Source: Caryophanales bacterium (GTDB lineage: Bacteria; Bacillota; Bacilli; Bacillales; Amphibacillaceae). From it: a stretch of 64,000 nucleotides of DNA. The stretch lies in the NCBI GenBank assembly GCA_026168805.1, contig JAPFDS010000010.1, positions 1-64,000 of the forward strand, in the 5' to 3' direction. The stretch's first letter is position 1. The number at the start of each line of letters is the position of its first letter. Positions 37,555 through 46,617 of the stretch are shown piece after piece. The position numbers and the translations under genes were made by a program. Below the pieces are notes generated by a model. The model made no database searches and had not been told where the DNA came from. It saw only the letters and a list, made by a program, of their open reading frames with translations.

Positions 37555-38256
37555 GTGATTCTAATCATACAGGATGAAGATACACAAACGATCACTATCA
37601 AAGGTACAAAAGAAGGATTAACGCTGTTTATTGAAGACACTTGTTCGTATGAGGATGTCATTACTCAGTTAAAAAAGCGAATGAAAGAAGCAGAGTTCAC
37701 ACAAGATGAACCAATCGTACCTGTCCATGTGAAAATAGGAAATCGTTATTTAACAACAGAACAAATAAAAGAGGTTGAATCCCTCATCATAACTGATACA
37801 AAGTTTACGGTTGAATCCCTCGAATCAAATGTTGTGTCAAAAGATCGTGCACTCGCCTGGTTAGATGAATCTGATGTTAAAAGAGTCATGAAAATTGTGC
37901 GTTCAGGTCAAGTATTAAGCGTCACAGGTGATTTATTGCTTTTGGGAGATGTGAATCCTGGAGGAACAGTAAAAGCAACCGGAAATATATATGTATTAGG
38001 GAACCTCAGGGGAATTGCACATGCCGGATCCCGAGGGAATCAAGAGGCTATTATCGTAGCTTCATATATGAAACCGTCCCAACTTCGAATAGCTGAATAC
38101 ATAAGTCGTGCTCCAGATTATGAGACAGATGGGGTTTATATGGAGTGCGGATTCATTCATAAGGAAGAAGATAAGATCATGATTGACCGATTACAAACTC
38201 TTTCACACATTCGTACAGATATACGTGGATTCGAAAGGAGAATGCAAAATGGGTGA
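37555..38256 (+). CDS. minC: Septum site-determining protein MinC
   Basis: A 233-residue inhibitor of FtsZ assembly. The N-terminal FtsZ-interacting domain (TITIKGTKEGLTLFIED) and the C-terminal beta-helix domain (IVRSGQVLSVTGDLLLLGDV, NPGGTVKATGNIYVLG, LRGIAHAG) are clear. The start is uncertain: the first possible codon, GTG at 37555, lies inside a near-perfect Shine-Dalgarno sequence (GAGGTGATT, 37552-37560), and no ATG, GTG or TTG follows at normal spacing before the conserved domain. The 3' end overlaps minD by eight bases. Confidence 0.93.
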   Translation: MILIIQDEDTQTITIKGTKEGLTLFIEDTCSYEDVITQLKKRMKEAEFTQDEPIVPVHVKIGNRYLTTEQIKEVESLIITDTKFTVESLESNVVSKDRALAWLDESDVKRVMKIVRSGQVLSVTGDLLLLGDVNPGGTVKATGNIYVLGNLRGIAHAGSRGNQEAIIVASYMKPSQLRIAEYISRAPDYETDGVYMECGFIHKEEDKIMIDRLQTLSHIRTDIRGFERRMQNG

Positions 38257-39046
38257 AGCAATTGTTATTACTTCCGGAAAAGGTGGTGTAGGTAAAACAA
38301 CAACGACTGCTAACATAGGAACGTCCCTTGCGCTTATGGACAAAAAGGTTTGTTTGATCGATACTGACATCGGGCTCAGAAACTTAGATGTGGTCATGGG
38401 ACTTGAAAATCGTATTATCTATGACATTGTTGATGTAATAGAAGAACGTTGTAAATTGCATCAAGCGCTTATAAAAGATAAACGCTTTGAATCGCTTTCG
38501 TTATTACCTGCAGCACAAACAAGTGACAAATCAGCTGTTACAAAAGAAGGTATGATAGAAATTGTTGCAACATTAAAACAAGAATATGATTATATTATTA
38601 TTGATTGTCCTGCCGGAATTGAACAAGGATTTCAAAGTGCAATTGCCGCGGCAGATCGCGCCATTGTTGTTACAACCCCAGAAAAGTCGAGTGTCCGAGA
38701 CGCAGATCGTATTATTGGGCTCTTAGAAAACACAGATGTGGAACGTCCGCGTCTTGTCATTAATAGAATTCGCAATCATATGATGGAATCTGGCGACATG
38801 TTAGACATCGATGAGATTGTCCAAGTCTTATCCATTGATCTCATTGGTATTGTGATCGATGATGATGCGGTGATCAAAGCTTCAAACAGTGGTGAACCGG
38901 TTGCTTTTCATCCGGATACGAAATCCTCGATTGCTTACCGAAATATAGCTAGACGTATATTAGGGGAAAATGTACCGATGCAATCATTGGAAGATGAAAA
39001 AGGAATGTTTACAAAGGTTAAACGATTTTTCGGAATGCGCTCATAA
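38249..39046 (+). CDS. minD: Septum site-determining protein MinD
   Basis: A 265-residue membrane-associated ATPase that recruits MinC to the poles. The deviant Walker A motif GKGGVGKTT is at residues 10-18, with DTDIGLRNLD and DCPAGIEQGF following; the C-terminal amphipathic membrane-targeting helix is visible (FTKVKRFFGM). The ATG at 38249, after AAGGAG (38235-38240), overlaps the end of minC. Confidence 0.97.
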   Translation: MGEAIVITSGKGGVGKTTTTANIGTSLALMDKKVCLIDTDIGLRNLDVVMGLENRIIYDIVDVIEERCKLHQALIKDKRFESLSLLPAAQTSDKSAVTKEGMIEIVATLKQEYDYIIIDCPAGIEQGFQSAIAAADRAIVVTTPEKSSVRDADRIIGLLENTDVERPRLVINRIRNHMMESGDMLDIDEIVQVLSIDLIGIVIDDDAVIKASNSGEPVAFHPDTKSSIAYRNIARRILGENVPMQSLEDEKGMFTKVKRFFGMRS

Positions 39047-39060
39047 ATATTTTATGGATT

Positions 39061-39092
39061 AGGACCTGTTCTACAAAAATAGGTCCTTTTTT
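39061..39092 (+). terminator. Intrinsic terminator after minD
   Basis: AGGACCT pairs with AGGTCCT around a 13-base loop, then TTTTT. Confidence 0.8.
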
Positions 39093-39104
39093 ATGTGCTC
39101 CTAT

Positions 39105-39132
39105 TCATATCGTGATAATTTCTTCATATACT
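39105..39132 (+). promoter_or_regulatory. Candidate sigma-E promoter of the spoIVF operon
   Basis: TCATATC (39105-39111) and CATATACT (39125-39132), spaced by 13 bases, resemble the sigma-E consensus. The B. subtilis spoIVFA-spoIVFB operon is sigma-E dependent. Confidence 0.45.
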
Positions 39133-39165
39133 TGTACAAACGAATAATGAAGGAATGTGAGTGCA

Positions 39166-39939
39166 ATGAATAAAGGAGTTCATCAAGTACGTAAGTCCAT
39201 TCAACAACGAAAAAACAAACGAATCGTTCGTCCGACAAATCAAGAGAATCAAACGAATCATGCTATTAAACTTCCAACGATGGAGGAAAAGCATGGCTTT
39301 GTTTCTAATATCGAACCTTACTCTTCTAGTACTCGTAAGAAAAAGAAACAATCTCGCTTGCCAGTCACAATTATGAAAGCTATGGTTTCTGTCTCTTTAT
39401 TTTTTGCGGTTGCAATCATTATGGATTCAAAACATCCCATCTTAACAACGCCAAAAGTTTGGACAAGCCATGCGCTGACAAATGACTTTCCATTTGCTCG
39501 TGTACATGCATGGTATTCAGAAACATTTGGCTCCCCGCTAGGACTTGAGCCGAAAGTTCCACCATCTGAGAATGATGAAGTCTTTCAATTACCTGTACAT
39601 GGAAATGTGACGGAACATTTTCATTCGAACGGTACAGGAATCTATATTACGCCAGATGCTTCAGAAAAAATTCATGCGTGGGAAGCGGGAATCGTGACAT
39701 TTGTAGGTAAGAAGAAAGATACGAACAAAACAATTGTTGTACAACATGCAGATGGTAGTAAAACCACCTATGGAAATATGAGTGATACAGATGTCCATTT
39801 TTATCAGCATGTTGTTCAAAATCAACAAATTGGCTCGTTTGCAGGTACAGATGATGATACACCTGTTTTCTTTTCACTCGAACAAGATGATTCATATATA
39901 GATCCCATCCAGGTGATTAAAGTTGACGACCGCCCGTAA
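39166..39939 (+). CDS. spoIVFA: Stage IV sporulation protein SpoIVFA
   Basis: A 257-residue membrane protein with a long basic N-terminus, one transmembrane segment (about residues 65-85) and a C-terminal LytM/M23 peptidase-like domain (about 155-250, GTGIYITPDASEKIHAWEAG, IVVQHADGSKTTYGNM) that lacks the full zinc motif and is probably non-catalytic. It anchors and inhibits the SpoIVFB protease until the forespore signals. The ATG at 39166 is preferred over the GTG at 39157, which is too close to AAGGA. It overlaps spoIVFB by 17 bases. Confidence 0.9.
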   Translation: MNKGVHQVRKSIQQRKNKRIVRPTNQENQTNHAIKLPTMEEKHGFVSNIEPYSSSTRKKKKQSRLPVTIMKAMVSVSLFFAVAIIMDSKHPILTTPKVWTSHALTNDFPFARVHAWYSETFGSPLGLEPKVPPSENDEVFQLPVHGNVTEHFHSNGTGIYITPDASEKIHAWEAGIVTFVGKKKDTNKTIVVQHADGSKTTYGNMSDTDVHFYQHVVQNQQIGSFAGTDDDTPVFFSLEQDDSYIDPIQVIKVDDRP

Positions 39940-40831
39940 GCTTTTACCTACTATTCAATTGCATCCAATATTTATTGTTTTTGCTGGAATGGCATTTCTG
40001 ACAGGTGCTTTTGTGGAGTTACTAACGATTATCACGATTGTCGTCATTCATGAGTGTGGACATTATACGGCTGCTAGGTATTTCTCATGGAGAATCAAAC
40101 GGTTGTATATGTGGATATTTGGTGCGGTTATGGAAACAGATGAACATGGTGTAAGACCTCTCCGTGAAGAGTGTATTGTTATATTAGCAGGACCCATACA
40201 ACATGTGTGGATCTATGGTGTAGCGTATATCATTCAGTATTACGAGCTTCTCCCTCCGACGGTTGTTCAGGGGATTTTCTTTTATAATACGGTTATTTTA
40301 GTATTTAACTTACTTCCGATCTGGCCGCTAGATGGGGGGAAGTTGCTGTATCTCTTGTTAACATCGATCTATCCATATCAAACAGGCTATGAACGAACGC
40401 TCATTCTTTCACAAATATGTTGTGTGGGTATTGGGATCTTTGTCTTGGTATTTTATTACTTTCATATTCAATTGTTTTTTATGCTTGTGTTTTTATTTAT
40501 CGAAGTTTGGCGCGAATGGAGAAAAAAACAATTTGTCTATATGAGATTTTTACTCCATCGATTACATGAGCAGCCGTACGTAAATAATGAACAAGTCATT
40601 CGAGCTTCTCCCCACGTAAAAATAGGCGATATTCTCGCGCAATTTCGAAGGGAAAAGGAGCATTTCATAGCCATTCCACAGTACAAGGGCACGTTCCAAT
40701 CAACAAAGAATCCATTTCATGAAAAACTTTGTTTGCATTATTATTTTTATAAGGATGGATTTACACATACGATTGCTGATGTGCACGACTCCCAATTTAC
40801 TAGACCGACCGCGCGTTTGCATATAAAATAA
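39923..40831 (+). CDS. spoIVFB: Intramembrane metalloprotease SpoIVFB
   Basis: A 302-residue site-2 protease that cleaves pro-sigma-K in the mother cell. The zinc motif HECGH is at residues 43-47 in a transmembrane helix; the second metal motif is LLPIWPLDGGKL near residue 135. The C-terminal cytoplasmic part (from about 215) is the CBS-like domain. The start is TTG at 39923, inside the end of spoIVFA, with AGGTGATT upstream, so translation is coupled to the inhibitor. Confidence 0.93.
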   Translation: MTTARKLLPTIQLHPIFIVFAGMAFLTGAFVELLTIITIVVIHECGHYTAARYFSWRIKRLYMWIFGAVMETDEHGVRPLREECIVILAGPIQHVWIYGVAYIIQYYELLPPTVVQGIFFYNTVILVFNLLPIWPLDGGKLLYLLLTSIYPYQTGYERTLILSQICCVGIGIFVLVFYYFHIQLFFMLVFLFIEVWREWRKKQFVYMRFLLHRLHEQPYVNNEQVIRASPHVKIGDILAQFRREKEHFIAIPQYKGTFQSTKNPFHEKLCLHYYFYKDGFTHTIADVHDSQFTRPTARLHIK

Positions 40832-40870
40832 CCACTGAAAAATATTTTATGTTTATTTATTAAGATCTTC

Positions 40871-40900
40871 TTGACATGAAACTTAAATATGTGGTAATAT
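40871..40900 (+). promoter_or_regulatory. Sigma-A promoter of the rplU operon
   Basis: TTGACA (40871-40876) and TAATAT (40895-40900) with an 18-base spacer, just before the L21 leader. Confidence 0.7.
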
Positions 40901-40906
40901 TTATAC

Positions 40907-41000
40907 GTTAAACTTGTAGCGCCCAAAGCTACAACCGCACAGATCAGGTATGTATAAAAATCAGTGATTGATTTACCTGCATGGCGAGTCTGAGTGAATT
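40907..41000 (+). promoter_or_regulatory. Ribosomal protein L21 leader
   Basis: The stretch holds TTGTAGC-GCCCAAA-GCTACAA (a stem with a seven-base loop) and a second pairing of CAGGTA with TACCTG, the layout of the Firmicute L21 leader. It would bind L21 (or sense it) and feed back on rplU-prp-rpmA expression. Confidence 0.75.
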
Positions 41001-41013
41001 AGGAGGTGCAGAT

Positions 41014-41322
41014 ATGTACGCAATTATTGAAACTGGTGGTAAACAAGTTAAAGTTGTTGAAGGCCAAGAAATCTTTGTAGAAAAAGTAAACGCTGATGTT
41101 GATGAAACGGTTACATTTGATAATGTTCTTTTTGTTGGCGGGGATGATGTTAAAGTTGGAACTCCTTTAGTTGAAGGAGCAACAGTAACAGCTAAAGTTG
41201 CTCAGCAAGGACGTCGCAAGAAAATTACAGTATTCAAATATAAGCCTAAGAAAAACTATAGCCGTAAACAAGGACATCGTCAGCCTTACACAAAATTAGT
41301 CATTGATAAAATCAATGCTTAA
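41014..41322 (+). CDS. rplU: 50S ribosomal protein L21
   Basis: A 102-residue protein, the whole length being ribosomal protein L21 ([18 protein letters not shown], then [15 protein letters not shown]). The ATG at 41014 follows AGGAGGTG; the frame is open from 40981 but that part belongs to the leader. It is followed closely by prp and rpmA, the standard order in Firmicutes. Confidence 0.98.
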   Translation: MYAIIETGGKQVKVVEGQEIFVEKVNADVDETVTFDNVLFVGGDDVKVGTPLVEGATVTAKVAQQGRRKKITVFKYKPKKNYSRKQGHRQPYTKLVIDKINA

Positions 41323-41337
41323 TAAAGAGTTGACTGT

Positions 41338-41667
41338 ATGATTACTGTTACAATTACTCGCAAACGTGATGAAATGACAGCATTTGAAATTTCAGGACAT
41401 GCTGAAAGTGGTCCATATGGATATGATTTAGTATGTGCTGCAGTTTCTGCTGTTTCTTTCGGAACGGTAAATGCGATTGACCGATTATTTCATGTACAAA
41501 TGCATATCGAGCAAGGTGCAGAGGGTGGTTATTTGTCTGTACAAATACCACATATTTCTGAAAGAGAGAAGCGCAGACACGTGCAAACACTTCTTGAAGG
41601 AATGCTCGTTTCCTTGCAAACCATTGAACGTGACTATAATCAATTTATTCAAATAAAAACGAAATAG
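41338..41667 (+). CDS. prp: Ribosomal-processing cysteine protease Prp
   Basis: A 109-residue protein (YsxB) with the catalytic pair His21 and Cys33 in [19 protein letters not shown]. Prp removes the N-terminal extension of ribosomal protein L27 in Firmicutes. Its substrate is the next gene, whose product has the matching leader. It lies 16 bases after rplU and 14 before rpmA. Confidence 0.95.
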   Translation: MITVTITRKRDEMTAFEISGHAESGPYGYDLVCAAVSAVSFGTVNAIDRLFHVQMHIEQGAEGGYLSVQIPHISEREKRRHVQTLLEGMLVSLQTIERDYNQFIQIKTK

Positions 41668-41680
41668 GAGGTGCATGTAC

Positions 41681-41971
41681 ATGTTACGTTTAGACTTACA
41701 GTTCTTCGCTCAGAAAAAAGGAGCTGGAAGCACTAAAAACGGTCGTGATTCACACTCTAAACGCCTTGGACAAAAACGTGGTGATGGCCAAGTTGTCACA
41801 GGAGGTTCGATTTTATTCCGCCAACGCGGAACTCGAATTTACCCTGGAGAAAACGTTGGTTTAGGTAGAGATCATACATTATTTGCTAAAGTTGACGGTG
41901 TTGTTAAATACGAACGTTTTGGAAAAGACCGCAAAAAAGTGAGTGTCTATCCAGTTGCACAAGAAGCTTAA
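41681..41971 (+). CDS. rpmA: 50S ribosomal protein L27
   Basis: A 96-residue L27. It begins with the extension MLRLDLQFF, which Prp cleaves before [15 protein letters not shown], the mature N-terminus that reaches the peptidyl transferase centre. An in-frame ATG at 41675 is only three bases from AGGAGG, so the ATG at 41681 is chosen. Confidence 0.98.
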   Translation: MLRLDLQFFAQKKGAGSTKNGRDSHSKRLGQKRGDGQVVTGGSILFRQRGTRIYPGENVGLGRDHTLFAKVDGVVKYERFGKDRKKVSVYPVAQEA

Positions 41972-41976
41972 TGGTA

Positions 41977-42015
41977 AAAGTTCCAGTCAAATTTTTGATT
42001 GGAGCTTTTTTATTT
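41977..42015 (+). terminator. Intrinsic terminator of the rplU operon
   Basis: AAAGTTCCAGTCAAA pairs with TTTGATTGGAGCTTT (two G-T pairs), then TTTTATTTT. Confidence 0.88.
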
Positions 42016-42091
42016 TATACTTTTTTAGTACGTAAGAGTGCCGTTTATTGCTGTAATCTGTTATAATCTTGTTCATACTGGAGGGTGTCGT

Positions 42092-42631
42092 ATGAAGAAA
42101 GGTGAAATTGTTAAGTTACTACAACATCGTAGACACGACCTTGTAAATGACGTTCAAGTGATGCATGGATATGCGAGTATGGAAATGTTTGATAAAGTCG
42201 AAGAAAAACTGAATGAATTTTTAATATCGACTGAACATGAACGGAAATTACACATGTTGCAAGCACCTTCGTTTATTCTTTGGGTGGAGACGTTCTGCAT
42301 GAGGCATCAGAATTTTAATTTAACGTATGAAATATATGATGATGTCAACCTCAAAAAGCATGATGAATGGATAACGAATACGTGTGAGAAACTAATTCAA
42401 GAAATAAAGGATTATAGTGATGCAGAAGAGCTTTACGAACTTTATCTAAAAGTGTGTAAAAATACATTGATGCAGCCACTTATACAAGTAGTGGTTGAGC
42501 GAGTAAATAATGATGTATGTGAAAGAGTATATGAAGCATTCGATAAAATGGATGATTCTATGTGTAAACTTTCATATAAAGAGAACAAATTAACGTGTGA
42601 ATTTCAAATTGATGCATGTATTGAAGGGTGA
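42092..42631 (+). CDS. spo0B: Sporulation initiation phosphotransferase Spo0B
   Basis: A 179-residue component of the phosphorelay that passes phosphate from Spo0F to Spo0A. The phospho-accepting histidine is His15 in QHRRHDLVNDVQ; the remainder is the degenerate kinase-like domain. The ATG at 42092 follows GGAGGGTG. Located directly before obg as in B. subtilis. Spo0B varies strongly between species, so position and the histidine motif carry most of the assignment. Confidence 0.9.
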   Translation: MKKGEIVKLLQHRRHDLVNDVQVMHGYASMEMFDKVEEKLNEFLISTEHERKLHMLQAPSFILWVETFCMRHQNFNLTYEIYDDVNLKKHDEWITNTCEKLIQEIKDYSDAEELYELYLKVCKNTLMQPLIQVVVERVNNDVCERVYEAFDKMDDSMCKLSYKENKLTCEFQIDACIEG

Positions 42632-42637
42632 ATGCAA

Positions 42638-43918
42638 ATGTTTATAGATCAGGTTACTGTATATACAAAGGCGGGCAATGGCGGAGACGGAATTGCCGCA
42701 TTTAGACGTGAAAAATATGAGCCTATGGGTGGTCCAGCCGGTGGAGACGGTGGAAGAGGTGGAAATGTTGTCTTTGAAGTGGATGAAGGATTACATACAT
42801 TAATGGACTTCAGGTACAACAGACATTTTAAAGCAGACCGTGGACAAAATGGAATGAGTAAAGGAAAGCATGGAAGGAATGCGGAACATTTAGTTGTACC
42901 TGTTCCTCCGGGTACGGTCGTCACTGATGCAGATACAGGCGAACATATTGCCGATCTTACGAAGCACGAAGAACAGGCAATTGTTGCAACAGGTGGCCGT
43001 GGAGGCCGGGGAAATATTCGCTTTGCAAGTCCAAGTAACCCAGCTCCACATTTATCTGAAAATGGCGAGCCAGGGATTGAACGCAATATTACTGTAGAAT
43101 TGAAGGTTCTTGCGGATGTAGGATTAGTTGGGTTTCCAAGTGTAGGTAAGTCTACATTATTGTCGGTTGTAAGTGCTGCCCGTCCGAAAATTGCCGACTA
43201 TCATTTTACAACACTCTCTCCAAATTTAGGTGTTGTTGAGACAAAGGATCATCGGAGCTTTGTCATGGCTGATTTACCGGGTTTAATTGAAGGAGCTAGC
43301 GAAGGTGTAGGATTAGGGCATCAGTTTTTACGACATATTGAACGGACACGTGTCATTGTTCACGTCCTTGATATGGGAAGAGTAGAAGCAAGAGACCCAT
43401 ATGAAGATTACATGCAAGTGAACGAAGAATTAAAACAATATAATGAACGGTTAATGGACCTGCCTCAAATTATCGTCGCAAATAAAATGGACGTACCTGA
43501 AGCAGAAGAGCATTTAAAAGAATTTAAAGAACAATTAACAGACGATCGACCAATTGTGCCTATTTCTACAGTAACAAAAGATGGCATACAAAAACTATTA
43601 TTTAAAATAGCAGATTTGTTAGATGACATACCAGAAGACGAAACCATTCTTGATCAAGAGGAAGACGTCGGTAAATATGTATACAAAGAAGAAAAGAAAC
43701 CATTTGAGGTTTCCCGAGATTCTTCAGGAACGTTTGTGTTAACAGGGGATGAATTAGAACGGTTGTTTCAGATGACTGATTTTACACAAGAAGAATCCGT
43801 TCAACGCTTTTCACGTCAATTAAGAGGTATGGGAGTCGATGAAGAACTGAGAAAGCGTGGAGTGGAAGATGGAGATATTGTTCGAATATTTGATTTTGAA
43901 TTTGAATTTATAGAATAA
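42638..43918 (+). CDS. obg: GTPase Obg
   Basis: A 426-residue essential GTPase in ribosome assembly, stress response and sporulation. The glycine-rich Obg fold (residues 1-157, [25 protein letters not shown]), the G domain (G1 [10 protein letters not shown]3 [10 protein letters not shown]4 ANKMD) and the C-terminal OCT domain are in the usual order. The ATG at 42638 is nine bases after GAAGGGTG; the ATG at 42632 is too close. It directly follows spo0B. Confidence 0.97.
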   Translation: MFIDQVTVYTKAGNGGDGIAAFRREKYEPMGGPAGGDGGRGGNVVFEVDEGLHTLMDFRYNRHFKADRGQNGMSKGKHGRNAEHLVVPVPPGTVVTDADTGEHIADLTKHEEQAIVATGGRGGRGNIRFASPSNPAPHLSENGEPGIERNITVELKVLADVGLVGFPSVGKSTLLSVVSAARPKIADYHFTTLSPNLGVVETKDHRSFVMADLPGLIEGASEGVGLGHQFLRHIERTRVIVHVLDMGRVEARDPYEDYMQVNEELKQYNERLMDLPQIIVANKMDVPEAEEHLKEFKEQLTDDRPIVPISTVTKDGIQKLLFKIADLLDDIPEDETILDQEEDVGKYVYKEEKKPFEVSRDSSGTFVLTGDELERLFQMTDFTQEESVQRFSRQLRGMGVDEELRKRGVEDGDIVRIFDFEFEFIE

Positions 43919-43943
43919 AGGTTCTTTAAAATGAGGGATCCAA

Positions 43944-44393
43944 ATGTTTTCAAATAATAAAAAATTTTACTTAGTTCGTGGGGATATTTTACCAGAAGCC
44001 ATGCGAAAAACTATCAAAGTAAAAGAGTTATTAGAGCAGAGACAAGCGGCATCGATCTATGAAGCAGTTCAAATGGCAGATGTATCAAGAAGTGCCTATT
44101 ACAAATATAAGGATGCTGTTTTCCCTTTTAAAGCGATCGTGAAAGAACGAATTGTCACCATTGCTTTATATGTAGAAGATCGTTCAGGTGCACTGTCAAA
44201 TGTTTTAACGACGTTAGCTGAAGCGAAGTGCAACGTATTAACCATTCATCAAACCGTTCCTGTGCAAGGAAAAGCGAACGTGACATTGTCTTTAGATGTT
44301 TCAGAAATCGATGATGAAATAGGAAAAATGTTACATACATTAAGGAAACTCGAGTTTATCGAACAAGTGGATGTCTTAAGCTCTGGAGTATAA
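43944..44393 (+). CDS. pheB: ACT domain protein PheB
   Basis: A 149-residue protein with an N-terminal region resembling a helix-turn-helix (AVQMADVSRSAYYKYKDAVFP) and a C-terminal ACT domain (IVTIALYVEDRSGALSNVL). It is the UPF0735 family, always next to pheA; it probably regulates phenylalanine synthesis but its function is not established. Confidence 0.93.
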   Translation: MFSNNKKFYLVRGDILPEAMRKTIKVKELLEQRQAASIYEAVQMADVSRSAYYKYKDAVFPFKAIVKERIVTIALYVEDRSGALSNVLTTLAEAKCNVLTIHQTVPVQGKANVTLSLDVSEIDDEIGKMLHTLRKLEFIEQVDVLSSGV

Positions 44394-44408
44394 CTGAGGA
44401 GGATCACA

Positions 44409-45269
44409 ATGACAGTCAAGATCGGGTATTTAGGACCGAAAGGAACATTTACGAAACTAGCCGTAGATGAAGCGTTTAATGGAGAAAATAAACAAGGGTT
44501 TCAAACAATCCCTGCATGTATTGATGCCGTAAAATCAGGGGAAATTGATATTGGGGTTGTCCCACTAGAAAATGCGATTGAAGGGACCGTACATTTGACA
44601 CTCGATTATTTAGTCCATCAAGTACGGTTACCAATTGTTGCTGAAATCGTTGTCCCAATTCGCCAACATTTATTAGTGAACAGGGGATTTACCGGAGATT
44701 TAAAAGATATAACTCAAGTTCATTCCCATTCTCATGCGATCGCACAGTGTAATCAGTATATTCACCATGAATTGTCCCAAGCAACGATTAAACATACGAC
44801 GTCTACAGCTAGAGCTGCTGAAGTTGTAAGTATGTCAGAAGAGCCAATCGCAGCGATTGGAAATAAACTAGCCGCAGAAGAATATGGGGTGGACATCATC
44901 CAAGAGAATATTCATGATTTTCCAAACAACCATACAAGATTTGCGGTACTCGCGAACAATAAAGATGTTGTACGAATTACCCATCCGATTCACGAGGAGC
45001 GGACAAGCTTATTAATTACTCTTCCTAGTGATTATGCTGGAGCATTACATCAAGTGCTATCTGCATTTGCTTGGAGGAAAATGAGTCTTTCTAAAATTGA
45101 ATCACGTCCAATGAAAACAGGTTTAGGCAATTATTTCTTTATTATTGATGTGAATCAACCATATGATGACGTACTTTTTCCAGGAGTAAAAGCGGAACTT
45201 GAAGCACTTGGCTGTAAAGTGACGATGTTAGGTACATACCCAGTATATGAATTACAGTGTGAAAGTTAA
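44409..45269 (+). CDS. pheA: Prephenate dehydratase
   Basis: A 286-residue enzyme that turns prephenate into phenylpyruvate, the committed step to phenylalanine. The dehydratase domain (GYLGPKGTFTKLAV; VVPLENAIEGTV; NNHTRFAVLA with the catalytic TRF) is followed by a regulatory ACT domain with the Phe-binding ESRP motif (KIESRPMKTGLGNYFFIID). It lacks a chorismate mutase domain, as usual in Bacillus. It is 15 bases after pheB. Confidence 0.97.
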   Translation: MTVKIGYLGPKGTFTKLAVDEAFNGENKQGFQTIPACIDAVKSGEIDIGVVPLENAIEGTVHLTLDYLVHQVRLPIVAEIVVPIRQHLLVNRGFTGDLKDITQVHSHSHAIAQCNQYIHHELSQATIKHTTSTARAAEVVSMSEEPIAAIGNKLAAEEYGVDIIQENIHDFPNNHTRFAVLANNKDVVRITHPIHEERTSLLITLPSDYAGALHQVLSAFAWRKMSLSKIESRPMKTGLGNYFFIIDVNQPYDDVLFPGVKAELEALGCKVTMLGTYPVYELQCES

Positions 45270-45279
45270 TGATCAAGAG

Positions 45280-45312
45280 AAAAAACTGCTGCAGAGAATG
45301 CGCAGTTTTTTT
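45280..45312 (+). terminator. Intrinsic terminator after pheA
   Basis: AAAAACTGC pairs with GCAGTTTTT, continuing into a T-run. Confidence 0.85.
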
Positions 45313-45417
45313 CATTTTTAAATTAAAATCAAAGAATACATCAACTTTTCTAGACTCTTGCATATGGTGATAAGAGGAATACGCCTATATTAAGAAGAGA
45401 GAGGAGTTTGGTGTCAG

Positions 45418-46491
45418 TTGAAAATACACATCGTTAAAAAAGGCGATACATTTTGGAAAATTGCGGAGATGTATGACGTTGATTTTGAAGAGTTAAAACA
45501 AATGAACGCTCATTTAGCGCATCCAGATATGATTATGCCAGGAATGAAAATAAGGGTCCCTGTGAATAAAAAAGAAACAAAGAATGAACATACGCCGGCG
45601 AAGGAGAAGAAAAAAGAAACAAAGAAAAGTGAACAAAAGCCTAAAGAACAAATGAAAAAACCACAACCAACGAAGCCAATGAAGGAAATTAAAGAGGATG
45701 ATCATAAAGATCACATCCACATTCAACCCGTTATTCCATTTGAACAACAAAAATCCCCTTCACTAAATATGAATACAATGCCTAAAATGCCTTCGATGCC
45801 AAAGATGCCGCAAATGTCACCAGTCGAAGAGCCGAAAGAGGAAAAGAAAAAGGAACAGCCGAAAGAAAAACCGGTCAAAGTGAAAGAAAAAGAGGAGGTA
45901 CCACCAAAAGAAATGGAAAGTGAGAAAATGCCATTAACGTCTCATGGGTGTTATTGCTATTGTGGAACGTGTTCGCCCATGCATTTTGAAGGAACACAAA
46001 TGATGCCTCACGCACCACAACCAATGCCAATGCACATGATGTATCCAAGCCAATCATGTGGCTGTCAGCAACCAATGATGCACAGTAATCACATGATGCA
46101 TGGACCCTTTATGCATCAACCGATGATGAACGGACATCATATGCAAGGAAGCATGCATCAAGCAATGATGGAACCTAATCATATGCATCAAGCAATGATG
46201 GGCCCCAATCATATGCAACAACCGATGATGGATCCAACACATCAACCAATGCCATTACCCCACTATGAAAATCATGGGAATATGCAAGGATACCCGAACC
46301 AACCAATGAATACCCAACCACCAGAATATATTCCAGAAAGTTGGCAACGGGCGGATGCAGAAGAAGAACCAGAAAAAACTGTTGAACAAACAGATGAAAA
46401 TCCAGTGAGACAATCGTATCCACCGATGTACAGTGAACAGTCAGAATACTATTCATATCCGCAACCCCCGGAATTTATACATGAAGAGTAA
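45418..46491 (+). CDS. safA: Spore coat morphogenetic protein SafA
   Basis: A 357-residue protein with an N-terminal LysM domain (residues 1-46, KIHIVKKGDTFWKIAEMYDV) that anchors it to the spore cortex/coat border, a Lys/Glu/Pro-rich linker, a Cys-rich patch (HGCYCYCGTCSPMH, about residue 178) and a Met/His/Gln-rich C-terminal half with three 10-residue repeats. SafA directs inner coat assembly and binds SpoVID, which is also in this window. The start is TTG at 45418, eleven bases after GAGGAG. Confidence 0.88.
   Translation: MKIHIVKKGDTFWKIAEMYDVDFEELKQMNAHLAHPDMIMPGMKIRVPVNKKETKNEHTPAKEKKKETKKSEQKPKEQMKKPQPTKPMKEIKEDDHKDHIHIQPVIPFEQQKSPSLNMNTMPKMPSMPKMPQMSPVEEPKEEKKKEQPKEKPVKVKEKEEVPPKEMESEKMPLTSHGCYCYCGTCSPMHFEGTQMMPHAPQPMPMHMMYPSQSCGCQQPMMHSNHMMHGPFMHQPMMNGHHMQGSMHQAMMEPNHMHQAMMGPNHMQQPMMDPTHQPMPLPHYENHGNMQGYPNQPMNTQPPEYIPESWQRADAEEEPEKTVEQTDENPVRQSYPPMYSEQSEYYSYPQPPEFIHEE
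46153..46242 (+). repeat. Three 30-bp tandem repeats within safA
   Basis: Units start at 46153, 46183 and 46213 and encode MHQAMMEPNH, MHQAMMGPNH and MQQPMMDPTH. The first two are nearly identical in DNA and the third is diverged. Confidence 0.9.
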
Positions 46492-46501
46492 TGGATAAGA
46501 T

Positions 46502-46543
46502 ACACAAAAATAAAGACGATTCCGGTCGTCTTTATTTTTGTGT
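46502..46543. terminator. Strong bidirectional terminator after safA
   Basis: An 18-bp perfect inverted repeat, ACACAAAAATAAAGACGA with TCGTCTTTATTTTTGTGT, separated by a six-base loop. Confidence 0.92.
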
Positions 46544-46617
46544 TTATTTCATTCATATGATTGAATGGTGATATGAGAAACTATATTGATTTTGTCAAAT
46601 AGAGAGGACGATACACG

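Noticed and set aside
42649..43086. 145-codon minus-strand frame opposite obg
   Set aside because: It mirrors the glycine-rich Obg fold as a proline- and serine-rich shadow; obg is certain.
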